From: Peptococcaceae bacterium UBA5356
Lineage (GTDB): Bacteria > Bacillota > Peptococcia > DRI-13 > DTU073
Length of the DNA stretch: 6,721 bases
Assembly (NCBI GenBank): GCA_002407935.1
Contig: DHPU01000083.1
Coordinates: 2,345 to 9,065 of the forward strand
Direction: 5' to 3'
Made by a program: the position numbers and the translations under genes. A model generated the notes under the pieces. It did not search any database. It was given only the letters and a program-made list of their open reading frames with translations, and had not been told where the DNA came from. Shown here piece by piece: positions 1 to 6,400 of this stretch. How positions within the stretch are numbered: the first letter of the stretch is position 1; each line of letters begins with the position of its first letter.

Positions 1-90
1 CCAGTTGTTCCACCAATACCGAAACAAAATATTTGCCACTGGGAAGTTGTTATCAACATCATTAATAATCTCCTCAGATATCTTCCTCAC
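1..90 (-). CDS. Unrecognised ORF, 3' end beyond window
   Basis: This is an open frame of 30 codons that starts with GTG at 90 and stays open to the left edge. The GTG overlaps the TAG stop of the preceding HEPN fragment (TAGTG), which would fit translational coupling. No Shine-Dalgarno sequence is visible upstream. The peptide begins VRKISEEIIND and ends FRYWWNNW; I do not recognise a family. It could be the displaced continuation of another gene after the rearrangement that clipped the HEPN gene, or a chance ORF. Confidence 0.2.
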   Translation of the reverse strand, partial: MRKISEEIINDVDNNFPVANILFRYWWNNW

Positions 91-215
91 TAATCAACTA
101 CAGTTTGTGCCATCTGTGGGGCAATATTTAGAATAAAATCACGAATGGCTCTAGCACTGCTTAAATCCATTTCCCCCAGCCTTCGCCACTCCTGAGCGTG
201 TATGCGGTTATCCAT
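90..215 (-). pseudogene. HEPN-domain protein, N-terminal fragment
   Basis: This 41-codon ORF starts at ATG 215 inside the last codons of the nucleotidyltransferase gene (8-bp overlap, ATGGATAA), the usual coupled layout of MNT-HEPN pairs. Its first ~22 residues (MDNRIHAQEWRRLGEMDLSS then AR) match the start of small HEPN proteins, in which a W and an EMDL-SAR stretch open the first helix. HEPN partners normally run ~120-140 residues and carry an R-x4-6-H ribonuclease motif; here the frame turns into an unrelated tail (AIRDFILNIAPQ...) and stops. The catalytic motif is missing, so I infer a truncated, inactive gene. The family call rests on the N-terminal resemblance plus the neighbour. Confidence 0.5.
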
Positions 216-531
216 ATAGCACTATCCCCTCTTGGACTATTTGTCGCTCAATGGTAGGGGCTGATTTGCGTTGATTAAACTTATTTTTTTTGCTAACTAT
301 CACATCTACAGGCATTGTTTTTTTGTCACGAATGGCTCTATGAATCAATCTCATCGCATCAATTTCCCGAATCTCCGCATTTTCCGGTATCACAACGTAG
401 ATATCGAGATCCGAATCCGTATGCGGCTTACCATAAGCGTAAGAGCCAAACAAAAAGATCTGCTCCACAGGAATAATGTTGACGATGATCTCCTTTAAGG
501 TTTTTAATTCATCCCGAATCCGTTTCTCCAT
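208..531 (-). CDS. MNT-type minimal nucleotidyltransferase
   Basis: This 107-residue protein belongs to the DNA polymerase beta-like minimal nucleotidyltransferases. The signature G-S-Y-A-Y-G followed by S-D-L-D is at residues ~29-43, giving the GS nucleotide-binding turn and the two metal-binding aspartates; a third acidic position is likely in PVDVIV near residue 75. Members of the MntA type add AMP to the partner HEPN toxin to silence it; that role is family knowledge, not shown here. The start at ATG 531 is supported by GGAGG (plus 540-544) 8 nt upstream. The gene overlaps the HEPN start by 8 bp. Because the HEPN partner is clipped, the pair is probably no longer a working toxin-antitoxin module, leaving an orphan antitoxin. 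Confidence 0.85.
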   Translation of the reverse strand: MEKRIRDELKTLKEIIVNIIPVEQIFLFGSYAYGKPHTDSDLDIYVVIPENAEIREIDAMRLIHRAIRDKKTMPVDVIVSKKNKFNQRKSAPTIERQIVQEGIVLYG

Positions 532-599
532 CTACTGTACCTCCATCCATTTAGGATATCCAAACAGTTTCATTATTACCATCTGTCATAGATATAGAC

Positions 600-608
600 A
601 TTATACCA
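600..608 (-). promoter_or_regulatory. Extended -10 promoter for the MNT-HEPN operon
   Basis: On the minus strand the sequence TGGTATAAT gives a perfect TATAAT preceded by the TGn extension, about 70 nt before the nucleotidyltransferase ATG. No good TTGACA lies 17 nt upstream (GCCTTG is there), which an extended -10 can tolerate. It sits just past the reverse-transcriptase terminator, so the operon is probably transcribed independently. Confidence 0.55.
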
Positions 609-655
609 TAATTTTCGAAAGGCAAGGCAAAATCTAACACAGTCAACAGGACATA

Positions 656-1504
656 TTAAAAAAAGAACCCCTCACGGTTCTTTTTGCTTTCTGCACTAAT
701 AATCTGTTTCAGTTTTTCCGTTTTCCCCACCGTCAAAAGATGCTTCCGCAGGAAATTATGGGCATTGCCATGTTTCAGCCAGCCCCGGTAACTCATCACG
801 GCCGCGGCATCCTTGAACACTAGCTTCCCCTTTGCCCGCATCTTACGGGTTCGGCGTACTATCCGCAATGAAGTACTCTTCCTAAGCAGACAATAATCCC
901 GAAATATTCTGTATCCCACGAAATCAACACCACGATCATCTACCCGAAAAAGCTGCCAATTGTTCTTTACCCGTACATGCAACACCTCGTTTAAGTATTG
1001 CTCCGCCTTTTTCCTCGCCTGATGCAGCTTTTTCTTGTTGTTGCCAAACAAACAAAAGTCGTCCATATACCGCACATAATATTTTACCCCGAGCGTTTCC
1101 TTCACATAATGGTCAAAATCCTCCAGATAAAAATTGCTGAACCACTGACTGGTATAATTGCCAATGGGTAACCCCGACTTATGACTGTCAATGATGGTAT
1201 CAATCAACCACAAGGTATCCCTATCCTTGATTTTTCTTCGGAACTGCTCCTTTAATACTTCCTTGTCTACAGAAGGGTAGAACTTCACAATGTCCATCTT
1301 GACGCAATATTTAGTATGCTTGCGGTCCTCTTTCAGCCACTTCTTTACTGCCTGCAAAGCATAATGAATCCCTCTGCCGGGAATACTCGCACAACAATAG
1401 CAGTACATTCCCCGCTTAATTATCTCTTCTATTTGTTGCATTAAACACCAGTGAACAACCTGATCCGGATAATATTTTGGCTTGTAAATAATTCGTTCCT
1501 TCAC
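656..1504 (-). CDS. DGR reverse transcriptase, 5'-truncated
   Basis: The protein copies TR RNA into cDNA with errors at adenines in diversity-generating retroelements. Visible motifs are: motif A with catalytic aspartate in CVKMDIVKFYPSVD (D71); I-G-N-Y-T-S-Q at 114-120, the DGR-type GxxxSQ that replaces QGxxxSP of other retroelements; Y-M-D-D at 146-149; GVDFVGYRIF with LLRKS at 192-210; and a thumb ending near SYRGWLKHGNAHNF. The C-terminus looks complete. At the N-terminus, KERIIYKPKYYPDQVVHW corresponds to a point some 60-80 residues into known DGR RTs such as Bordetella phage Brt, so the first motif region is missing. The GTG at 1504 has no Shine-Dalgarno site, and the frame continues upstream into TR sequence to 1543. 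I infer a gene that lost its 5' end through fusion to a TR copy. Function is doubtful. Confidence 0.88.
   Translation of the reverse strand: MKERIIYKPKYYPDQVVHWCLMQQIEEIIKRGMYCYCCASIPGRGIHYALQAVKKWLKEDRKHTKYCVKMDIVKFYPSVDKEVLKEQFRRKIKDRDTLWLIDTIIDSHKSGLPIGNYTSQWFSNFYLEDFDHYVKETLGVKYYVRYMDDFCLFGNNKKKLHQARKKAEQYLNEVLHVRVKNNWQLFRVDDRGVDFVGYRIFRDYCLLRKSTSLRIVRRTRKMRAKGKLVFKDAAAVMSYRGWLKHGNAHNFLRKHLLTVGKTEKLKQIISAESKKNREGFFF
660..685 (-). terminator. Rho-independent terminator at the end of the RT gene
   Basis: A perfect 10-bp stem (AAAAAGAACC paired with GGTTCTTTTT) with a 6-nt loop is followed on the minus strand by a T run. The hairpin lies inside the last codons of the reverse transcriptase ORF, just before its TAA at 656. 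The A-rich left arm means it could also stop transcription from the other strand. Confidence 0.75.
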
Positions 1505-1508
1505 AACA

Positions 1509-1666
1509 CCATTATTCCAGTTACCGCCAACTAGGGCAACCTCTCACTTCGTACCCCCAGCTTGCAATGCGAATTTCGAATTGCAAGCGATATCAACCTA
1601 TTTTGTTTTTATTGTATATACATATTGTTTTCCCCTTCATCCTGTCTGAAATCCTTCTGTTTACCC
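1509..1666 (-). repeat. Leader-TR block, copy 1 (next to RT)
   Basis: This is the second copy of the block at 3216-3430. Positions 1509-1540 are the start of the template repeat (encoding VALVGGNWNNG). Then come a spacer with GGGGG, a hairpin (1560-1588) and an AT-rich leader (to 1625). The stretch 1509-1610 differs from copy 2 at about five positions. Positions 1626-1666 match 3390-3430 without gaps at about 80%. The 59 bp that separate these two parts in copy 2 are absent here. The TR breaks off at 1509 and the reverse transcriptase frame begins, so this copy keeps less of the TR than copy 2. Confidence 0.8.
1560..1588 (-). repeat. Hairpin upstream of TR, copy 1
   Basis: This inverted repeat has 13-nt arms around a 3-nt loop and one mismatch (G at 1569, where copy 2 has T). 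It lies 5' of the TR in the transcribed direction, in the same place as the perfect hairpin at 3267-3295. Its retention in both copies suggests a structural role in the TR RNA leader, but copying alone could also explain it. Confidence 0.65.
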
Positions 1667-1847
1667 GGGCCAAAAGATATAACCGCCGTTTACTGCCGCG
1701 GCAATGGCGGACAGTATTAAAGCTATTTATGTTATTCTTGATTAAAGCTAAAATTCCTGCTCTTTTTGCATTGTTTCTCTTCTTATTCTTCTAAATACAG
1801 TATAAATACAGTATAACAAATTTAACGAAAGTGCCTAGTACTCTTGT
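1667..1847. other. Non-coding gap with a GC-rich inverted repeat
   Basis: No convincing gene lies between the leader copy and the small ORF. The gap holds a GC-rich nested inverted repeat at 1683-1710 (CCGCC ... GCCGCGGC ... GGCGG), followed by an AT-rich stretch with no family resemblance. The inverted repeat occupies about the same place relative to the leader as the post-VR hairpin does near 3452, so it may be the remnant of a second, deleted target gene end; this is inference. Confidence 0.4.
1792..1813. repeat. Tandem 11-bp direct repeat
   Basis: Two exact, adjacent copies of TAAATACAGTA lie downstream of the nuclease gene. Spacing of one helical turn could suit a regulator binding site. 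It does not have the inverted symmetry of a LexA box. Confidence 0.5.
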
Positions 1848-1955
1848 TTAGGCATCGGCAGTGGAAATAGTAATAGTAGGAAGTTCACAACTGTGTCCTC
1901 CAGTTTCGTGTGCCAGTATGTCCGTAATACGTGAATGCTTTGTAATTATGCTCAT
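1848..1955 (-). CDS. Small ORF overlapping the end of the DUF1016 gene
   Basis: This 35-codon frame begins with an ATG that overlaps the TGA of the nuclease gene (ATGA), a classic arrangement for translational coupling. The peptide starts MSIITKHSRITDILAHETGG and ends STADA; I recognise no family. It may be the 5' remnant of a third gene in the XRE-DUF1016 operon, cut short by the same rearrangements that clipped its neighbours, or a chance ORF. Confidence 0.3.
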   Translation of the reverse strand: MSIITKHSRITDILAHETGGHSCELPTITISTADA

Positions 1956-3016
1956 TTGTCTACCCCCTCGTCCAAGGCTTTCTGACGTTCAATAAGCTCG
2001 CGTTCACGTTCCAGCTCATGTTTCAGTTCTTCTTCCGTAGGGAGATAAAACATATACTTCGAGGCAAACAAGTTTTCATTATCTGACAGTACCGAGTATT
2101 TGGCCATAGTATCATTCTTATCCGTACAAAGGATAATCCCAATGGTAGGGTTATCACCCGGTAATTTAACCTTATCCTCAAAATATCGAACGTAGAAATC
2201 AATTTGTCCAACATCCTGATATGTCAGTTTTCCCGCTTTCAAGTCGATAACCACAAAACATTTAAGAATATAGTTATAAAAAACGAGATCCACATAGTAA
2301 TGGTCACCCTCAATTGTTATTCTCTTTTGTCGCGCCACAAAAGAAAAACCCTTCCCAAGTTCGAGCAGAAACTCTTGCAGTTTGTTGATTAAAGCCTGTT
2401 CCAAATCGCTTTCATGATAGTCACGGTTTTCTTTTAAATCCAAAAACTCCAAAATGTAAGGGTCTTTAAGAATATAATCGGGATCGTTCTTGGGTTCAAG
2501 CATATTAATCTCGTTTTTCACGCTCTCAAACCCACTCCTTTGTGTGGCAAGCAGACGTTCATAAAAAAACGAGTTAATCTGCCTCTCTAACTGGCGAACG
2601 CTCCATGAGGATTCTACACACTCTTTTACATAAAATTCACGCCGCGAGCTATCTTCAATTTTCATAAGTAACCGATAATGAGACCAGCTCAATTCGGCAC
2701 ACAGTGTGTGCCAAATTGGAAACGTGATAAAAAATTGACGCATCGCACGCAAATTGCGTTCTGTAAAACCTTTCCCAAATTCCTTCGTCAAGTGTTGGGC
2801 CAGAAATTGTAGTAGCCCTTTTCCGTATTCTGCACGTTCGCCAACGGCTTCATCTATCTGTCGGCCAATTTCCCAGTAAGCTTCAACCATAGCAGAATTA
2901 ACCGCAGAATAAGCTTTCGACCGCGCTTCCGCAAGAGTATTCCGTATATCTCGATAGACATTGATATTCAATTCGCCTGTTGCTATAGGGTGGATAGCAT
3001 CATCGTATTCGTTCAC
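1952..3016 (-). CDS. DUF1016/YhcG-family PD-(D/E)XK nuclease
   Basis: This 354-residue protein has the full two-domain layout of the family. The N-terminal DUF1016_N region (about 20-165) includes the conserved YWEIGRQI, YGKGLL, F-T-E-R-N-L-R-A-M-R-Q-F and LSWSHYRLLMKI stretches. The C-terminal PD-(D/E)XK fold (about 180-335) shows E206, D243 in YVDLVFYN, D258-L-K260 and Q271 in GQIDFYVRYF. Members are predicted endonucleases, often found with restriction systems and other mobile cargo; the substrate is not established. The start is GTG 3016, with GGAG 9 nt upstream that overlaps the stop of the XRE fragment, so the two were an operon. Length and motifs are normal, making it the only apparently intact gene between the two TR copies. 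Confidence 0.9.
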   Translation of the reverse strand: MNEYDDAIHPIATGELNINVYRDIRNTLAEARSKAYSAVNSAMVEAYWEIGRQIDEAVGERAEYGKGLLQFLAQHLTKEFGKGFTERNLRAMRQFFITFPIWHTLCAELSWSHYRLLMKIEDSSRREFYVKECVESSWSVRQLERQINSFFYERLLATQRSGFESVKNEINMLEPKNDPDYILKDPYILEFLDLKENRDYHESDLEQALINKLQEFLLELGKGFSFVARQKRITIEGDHYYVDLVFYNYILKCFVVIDLKAGKLTYQDVGQIDFYVRYFEDKVKLPGDNPTIGIILCTDKNDTMAKYSVLSDNENLFASKYMFYLPTEEELKHELERERELIERQKALDEGVDK

Positions 3017-3028
3017 TATGGCGGTCTC

Positions 3029-3274
3029 CTATTCTTTGTGTTTGTTCTCACTTCTATCAACTTCCATTATATCGGCAAAATCACAGTCGAGGACATTACA
3101 AATTTTTAGTAATACATCCGTTGTGGTATTCCGCACTTTAGAGTCAGTTTTGCCAATTTTAACTTCACGGCAAGTGGTATTATTAACATTCCAGTTGAAC
3201 AGGCCGGCATTAGTTCCATTATTCCAGTTACCGCCAACCAGGGCAACCTTGCACTTCGTACCCCCAGCTTGCAA
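3029..3274 (-). pseudogene. TR fragment fused in frame to a truncated XRE-type repressor
   Basis: The open frame has two unlike parts. Residues 10-32 (VALVGGNWNNG...NWNVNN) are the translated DGR template repeat. From about residue 36 the sequence turns into the C-terminal half of a small Cro/CI-like helix-turn-helix protein: TTDVLLKICNVLDCDFADIMEV at 51-72 is the typical last two helices. Such repressors have ~65-80 residues, so the recognition helices are lost and DNA binding is unlikely. The possible TTG start at 3274 sits inside the leader hairpin with no Shine-Dalgarno site, so the chimera may not be translated. The TAG stop overlaps the ribosome binding site of the nuclease gene, which fits an old XRE-DUF1016 operon. 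Confidence 0.6.
3179..3247 (-). repeat. DGR template repeat (TR), 3' half missing
   Basis: This 69-bp stretch aligns without gaps to the end of the target gene (3535-3603). Read on the minus strand it is rich in AAT and AAC codons (N-W-N-N-G-T-N ... N-W-N-V-N-N), the form expected of a template in which adenine changes hit codon positions 1 and 2. Against the VR, 10 of its 18 adenines are changed and only 2 other bases differ, both before the first adenine. Beyond 3179 the similarity stops and XRE sequence follows. The TR end that would match the IMH-like GC-rich tail of the VR is absent. Confidence 0.85.
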
Positions 3275-3295
3275 TTCGAATTTCGAATTGCAAGC
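3267..3295 (-). repeat. Perfect 13-bp hairpin upstream of TR, copy 2
   Basis: The arms GCTTGCAATTCGA and TCGAATTGCAAGC flank a 3-nt loop. In the transcribed direction the hairpin lies about 20 nt before the region shared with the VR. No T run follows it (GGGGG follows), so it is not a simple terminator. A structural role in TR RNA is the likely reading. Confidence 0.75.
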
Positions 3296-3330
3296 AATAT
3301 CAACCTATTTTGTTTTTTTATATATACACA

Positions 3331-3389
3331 TGATGAAAAAGCTTTTTAAAACCCGTTATGTTTGGGGGAATTTCCCCCAAACCCCCTTT
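3331..3389. repeat. 59-bp palindrome-rich segment present only in copy 2
   Basis: The segment contains AAAAAGCTTTTT (3336-3347) and a 10-bp inverted repeat TTTGGGGGAA / TTCCCCCAAA around one base (3361-3381). Copy 1 joins the flanking sequences directly. It is either a small inserted element or sequence deleted from copy 1. It could also end transcription of the target gene, though it lacks a T run on the minus strand. Confidence 0.5.
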
Positions 3390-3451
3390 TGTTCTCCCCT
3401 CTAGCCTGCTTAAAATCCTTCTGTTTATCCGATTCGGTAATACGATGTGGC

Positions 3452-3470
3452 CGGGGGTTGGGCACCCCCG
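3452..3470 (-). promoter_or_regulatory. Post-VR GC-rich hairpin (DGR target-site element)
   Basis: CGGGGGT and ACCCCCG pair as a 7-bp stem around a 5-nt loop, starting 10 nt past the stop codon of the target gene. No T run follows, so a Rho-independent terminator is unlikely. In the Bordetella phage DGR a GC-rich hairpin or cruciform of this size just downstream of the VR is needed for efficient mutagenic homing; position and shape fit that role here. Confidence 0.65.
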
Positions 3471-3480
3471 TTCCCCCCCT

Positions 3481-6400
3481 CTAAGGGATTAGAAGGACAC
3501 GGCCGCCCACATCCAGGTTCGCATTAGAAGAATCACGATGAACACCCCAGCTGAACAGGCCGGCAATAGTACCACTATTCCAGTAACCACCCACCAGGGC
3601 AACCCTTTCGTCTGGGGTCTGATAATAATAATCAGGGACATAAGAATCACTCTCATTACTTACCACAGCACCGGGCATTAACAGCCAATCTCCGGCAGTT
3701 GAATAAGCAAAATTACTTACCCAACCATTGTCACTAGATAAAGTAAATCCGGCAACCGTGCCATCCACAGATGGAACATGATCATTTATATTAATCCCAT
3801 CAACAAACGCCCATACATTACCCCAGAGGTTTTCGATCCCCCGGTAGCTGACAGATTTTTTACCATTTTCACCACTATCCACCATGCCCGATGCCCCGCC
3901 TAAATCGTCACAGCCGCCTGTAACTACCGCCCTATATTCACCATTAGTCCAGCCTAAATCTACTACGCCTTTGCCAATGGCTGTTTGACAATTTGTATTA
4001 GCATTCTCCACAAGATAAAGCAGTTGCACCGCACTAATAGTTTGGACATCCAGCTGGTTCCAGCCCTTATTTGTTTCTGTTCTTCTGACTTGAGCGGCTG
4101 CTCTAAAATCCGCTATTTTTTTATTTGTAGTAGGTGGTTTTCCGGATATTGAAGCAAGTTTACCGTTGTCATCTATCCATGCCTCATATGCTCCAATAAA
4201 CACATAATCCTTTTCTGCCCCTGCCCGGATAAAGGCTGGATGCAGAGCAAAGCCTGCGGCAGGCCCATCAGTAGCCCAGAATCTATGTTCCCCCGTTGTG
4301 TCATTATAAGTATGCTTGTAATAGAACTTTGGTATTTTCACCATTACTTGCCCGTTAGTACCGTCACGCTTGAAGAGTTCTTCCCCAAACTCATCCTTGT
4401 CCCCAATATATATGATAGTTTTACCATCATCAGCCACATTACAAAGCTTCATCTCACTCCAAGGATAAAAATCGCTAAAGTCTGTGCCGGCTGTTTTGTC
4501 TTTTGCCGTACCCAACCTCGTCATGCTTGTATCTTTTCCAGATGTCCTCCAGGATACTCCGTACAAAGAGCGGACAGCTTGATTAGAAATAGTGATTTCT
4601 AATTCCCCTTTAACACCAGAGCCATCTTTTGCTGTAGCTACTACTTTCACAGTTCCATTAACTACTGCCGTCAATACGCCGGTCTCACTAATAATGGCAT
4701 CACCGGTCAGCACTGAACCATCATCAGCCCATGTCAGCACTGACCAGGTTACAGTCTTATCTGTGGCATTAGCAGGCAACACTGCCGCACTCATTTGTAA
4801 AGTGCCTTGGTCTGTGGTAATACCTTCACCACCGGTTACGGTGATTGAGTCTACCAGTACATTTTCCCATTTTGCATAAAGCGTTGTGTCGGCAGTAATG
4901 CTGAACTCGGCTCCCGCTGCATAGCTTGTGCCTTCGCCATTAGCCTGTGTGTTCCAGCCTGCGAATGTGTAATCTTCTCTTACAAGGTTCCCTGTGTTGC
5001 CTAATACTGTTACGCTTGCTCCCTTTTCGTATACATTCCCATCAAGAGGAACATCTCCGCTGCCTGCATTGGTTCCCTCATAGGTTACTTTATAAGTCTT
5101 AATTGTCCACTGGGCATACAGAGTAACATTTGCTGTACCCATTGCAAAAGTATCGGTTGCTTGATAGGTTGTGCCTTTGCCATCAGCCTGTGTGTTCCAG
5201 CCTGTGAATGTGTAATCTTCTCTTACAAGGTTCCCTATGTTGCCTAATACTGTTACGCTTGCTCCCTTTTCGTATACATTACCATCAAGAGGAACATCTC
5301 CACTGCCTGCATTGGTTCCCTCATAGGTTACTTTATAAGTCTTAATTGTCCACTGGGCATACAGAGTAACATTTGCTGTACCCATTGCAAAGGTTGCCCC
5401 TTCCGCATAGCTTGTGCCTTCGCCATTAGCCTGTGTGTTCCAGCCTGCGAATGTGTAATCTTCTCTTACAAGGTTCCCTGTATTGCCTAATACTGTTACG
5501 CTTGCTCCCTTTTCGTATTCAGTGCTATCGCTAGGAACAGCTCCGGCCGTATTACCGTTTCCGGCATAAGTCACTGTATAGGTAGAGGTTACGGTTACGG
5601 TTATAGCTTGCCCTACGCTCATACCGCTGACGGTATGAGTTATAATTACTTCTTTATTTGTAGGAGACAACTCTGTGCCATTTGCCGGACTTGCACTAAT
5701 ACCTTTTGAATCAAAATTAACAAAGCTAACATCTTCAGTGCTGCCATCCGTTCTTGTTAAGGTGACAACTAAACCAGTAAGGTCTAAGCAGTCGCCTTCA
5801 ATATAGCACGTTTTCGTGGGCGCACTTTTTACAGCTATACCGCAAACAGTTGCTGTTACAAAGTTTACAATATATTTCCGGGTTGCCCCGTTTTCGGCAA
5901 TTACCAGCACGGTGGCACTCCCAGGTAAGGTTGTCGCTTGCGTTACCTCCGCTTTCGCTTTGCTGTAATGCGCCGTGGCGGCGACAGTCGGGGCTGTTTT
6001 TGTCTCCTCTGATAAGATAATCTCATAGGACAAGATGTCAGAGGCAAAGCCCGGTACTGTTGTCTTGCCTGTTTTCCCATCTATGGTTAAATCACTTAAA
6101 GCAGCATCCTTGCTTTTTTTCTTTTTGGTTTCGGTGACAATGTTTTCGGTAATAGTTTTTCCTTCCACCGTAGCCTGAACGCCGTCTTCGAGGATTACAT
6201 TCTTCGCCGAAGCCTCAACTACTACTCCGTCCACGTTGGCTTCGAGCATTTCAATAGTTCCCTGCCCCTGTACTGTAGCAGGGGTATCGGCGGTCAAGGT
6301 ATTAATGCTGGTCCAAGCCGCCAAATTGATTTGGGCAGCTTGGGCTGTGGAAGTCAGAGTAAGGTTTTGAATACTGCCTCCTTGCAGGTTAAGTTGCGCT

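Larger units (their letters stand above)
3216..3430 (-). repeat. Leader-TR block, copy 2 (downstream of the target gene)
   Basis: This copy contains the TR start, a GGGGG-containing spacer, the hairpin, an AT-rich leader to ~3330, a 59-bp palindrome-rich segment (3331-3389) and a 41-bp tail (3390-3430). It matches copy 1 at 1509-1666 apart from the 59-bp segment. The leader carries TATATA-like stretches just upstream of the hairpin that could serve as a -10 for TR RNA, but no clear -35 is visible. Confidence 0.8.

Noticed and set aside
1..60. Possible third TR-like copy (CCAGTTGTTCCACCAATACC)
   Set aside because: Only a few bases match the TR and the codon pattern is not preserved, so the resemblance looks accidental.
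656..1504. Group II intron or retron reverse transcriptase
   Set aside because: The motif is IGNYTSQ rather than QGxxxSP, there is no maturase domain, and an adjacent TR plus a matching VR are present, all of which favour a DGR.
1567..1794. Plus-strand ORF of 75 codons rich in F and L
   Set aside because: It starts inside the leader hairpin and is read through the leader copy and AT-rich gap. Hydrophobic low-complexity composition is what random T-rich sequence gives, and no ribosome binding site is seen.
1792..1813. LexA/SOS box from the TACTGT motif
   Set aside because: The motif is repeated in direct orientation, not as CTG-N10-CAG, so it lacks the symmetry of a LexA site.
2961..3404. 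Plus-strand ORF of 147 codons
   Set aside because: It runs antisense across the nuclease start, the XRE fragment, the TR and the leader, all of which are explained on the minus strand. It shows no domain resemblance.
1509..3430. CRISPR array or insertion-sequence ends formed by the repeated blocks
   Set aside because: There are only two copies, more than 1.5 kb apart, and they contain template-repeat coding sequence. No transposase or regular spacing is present.
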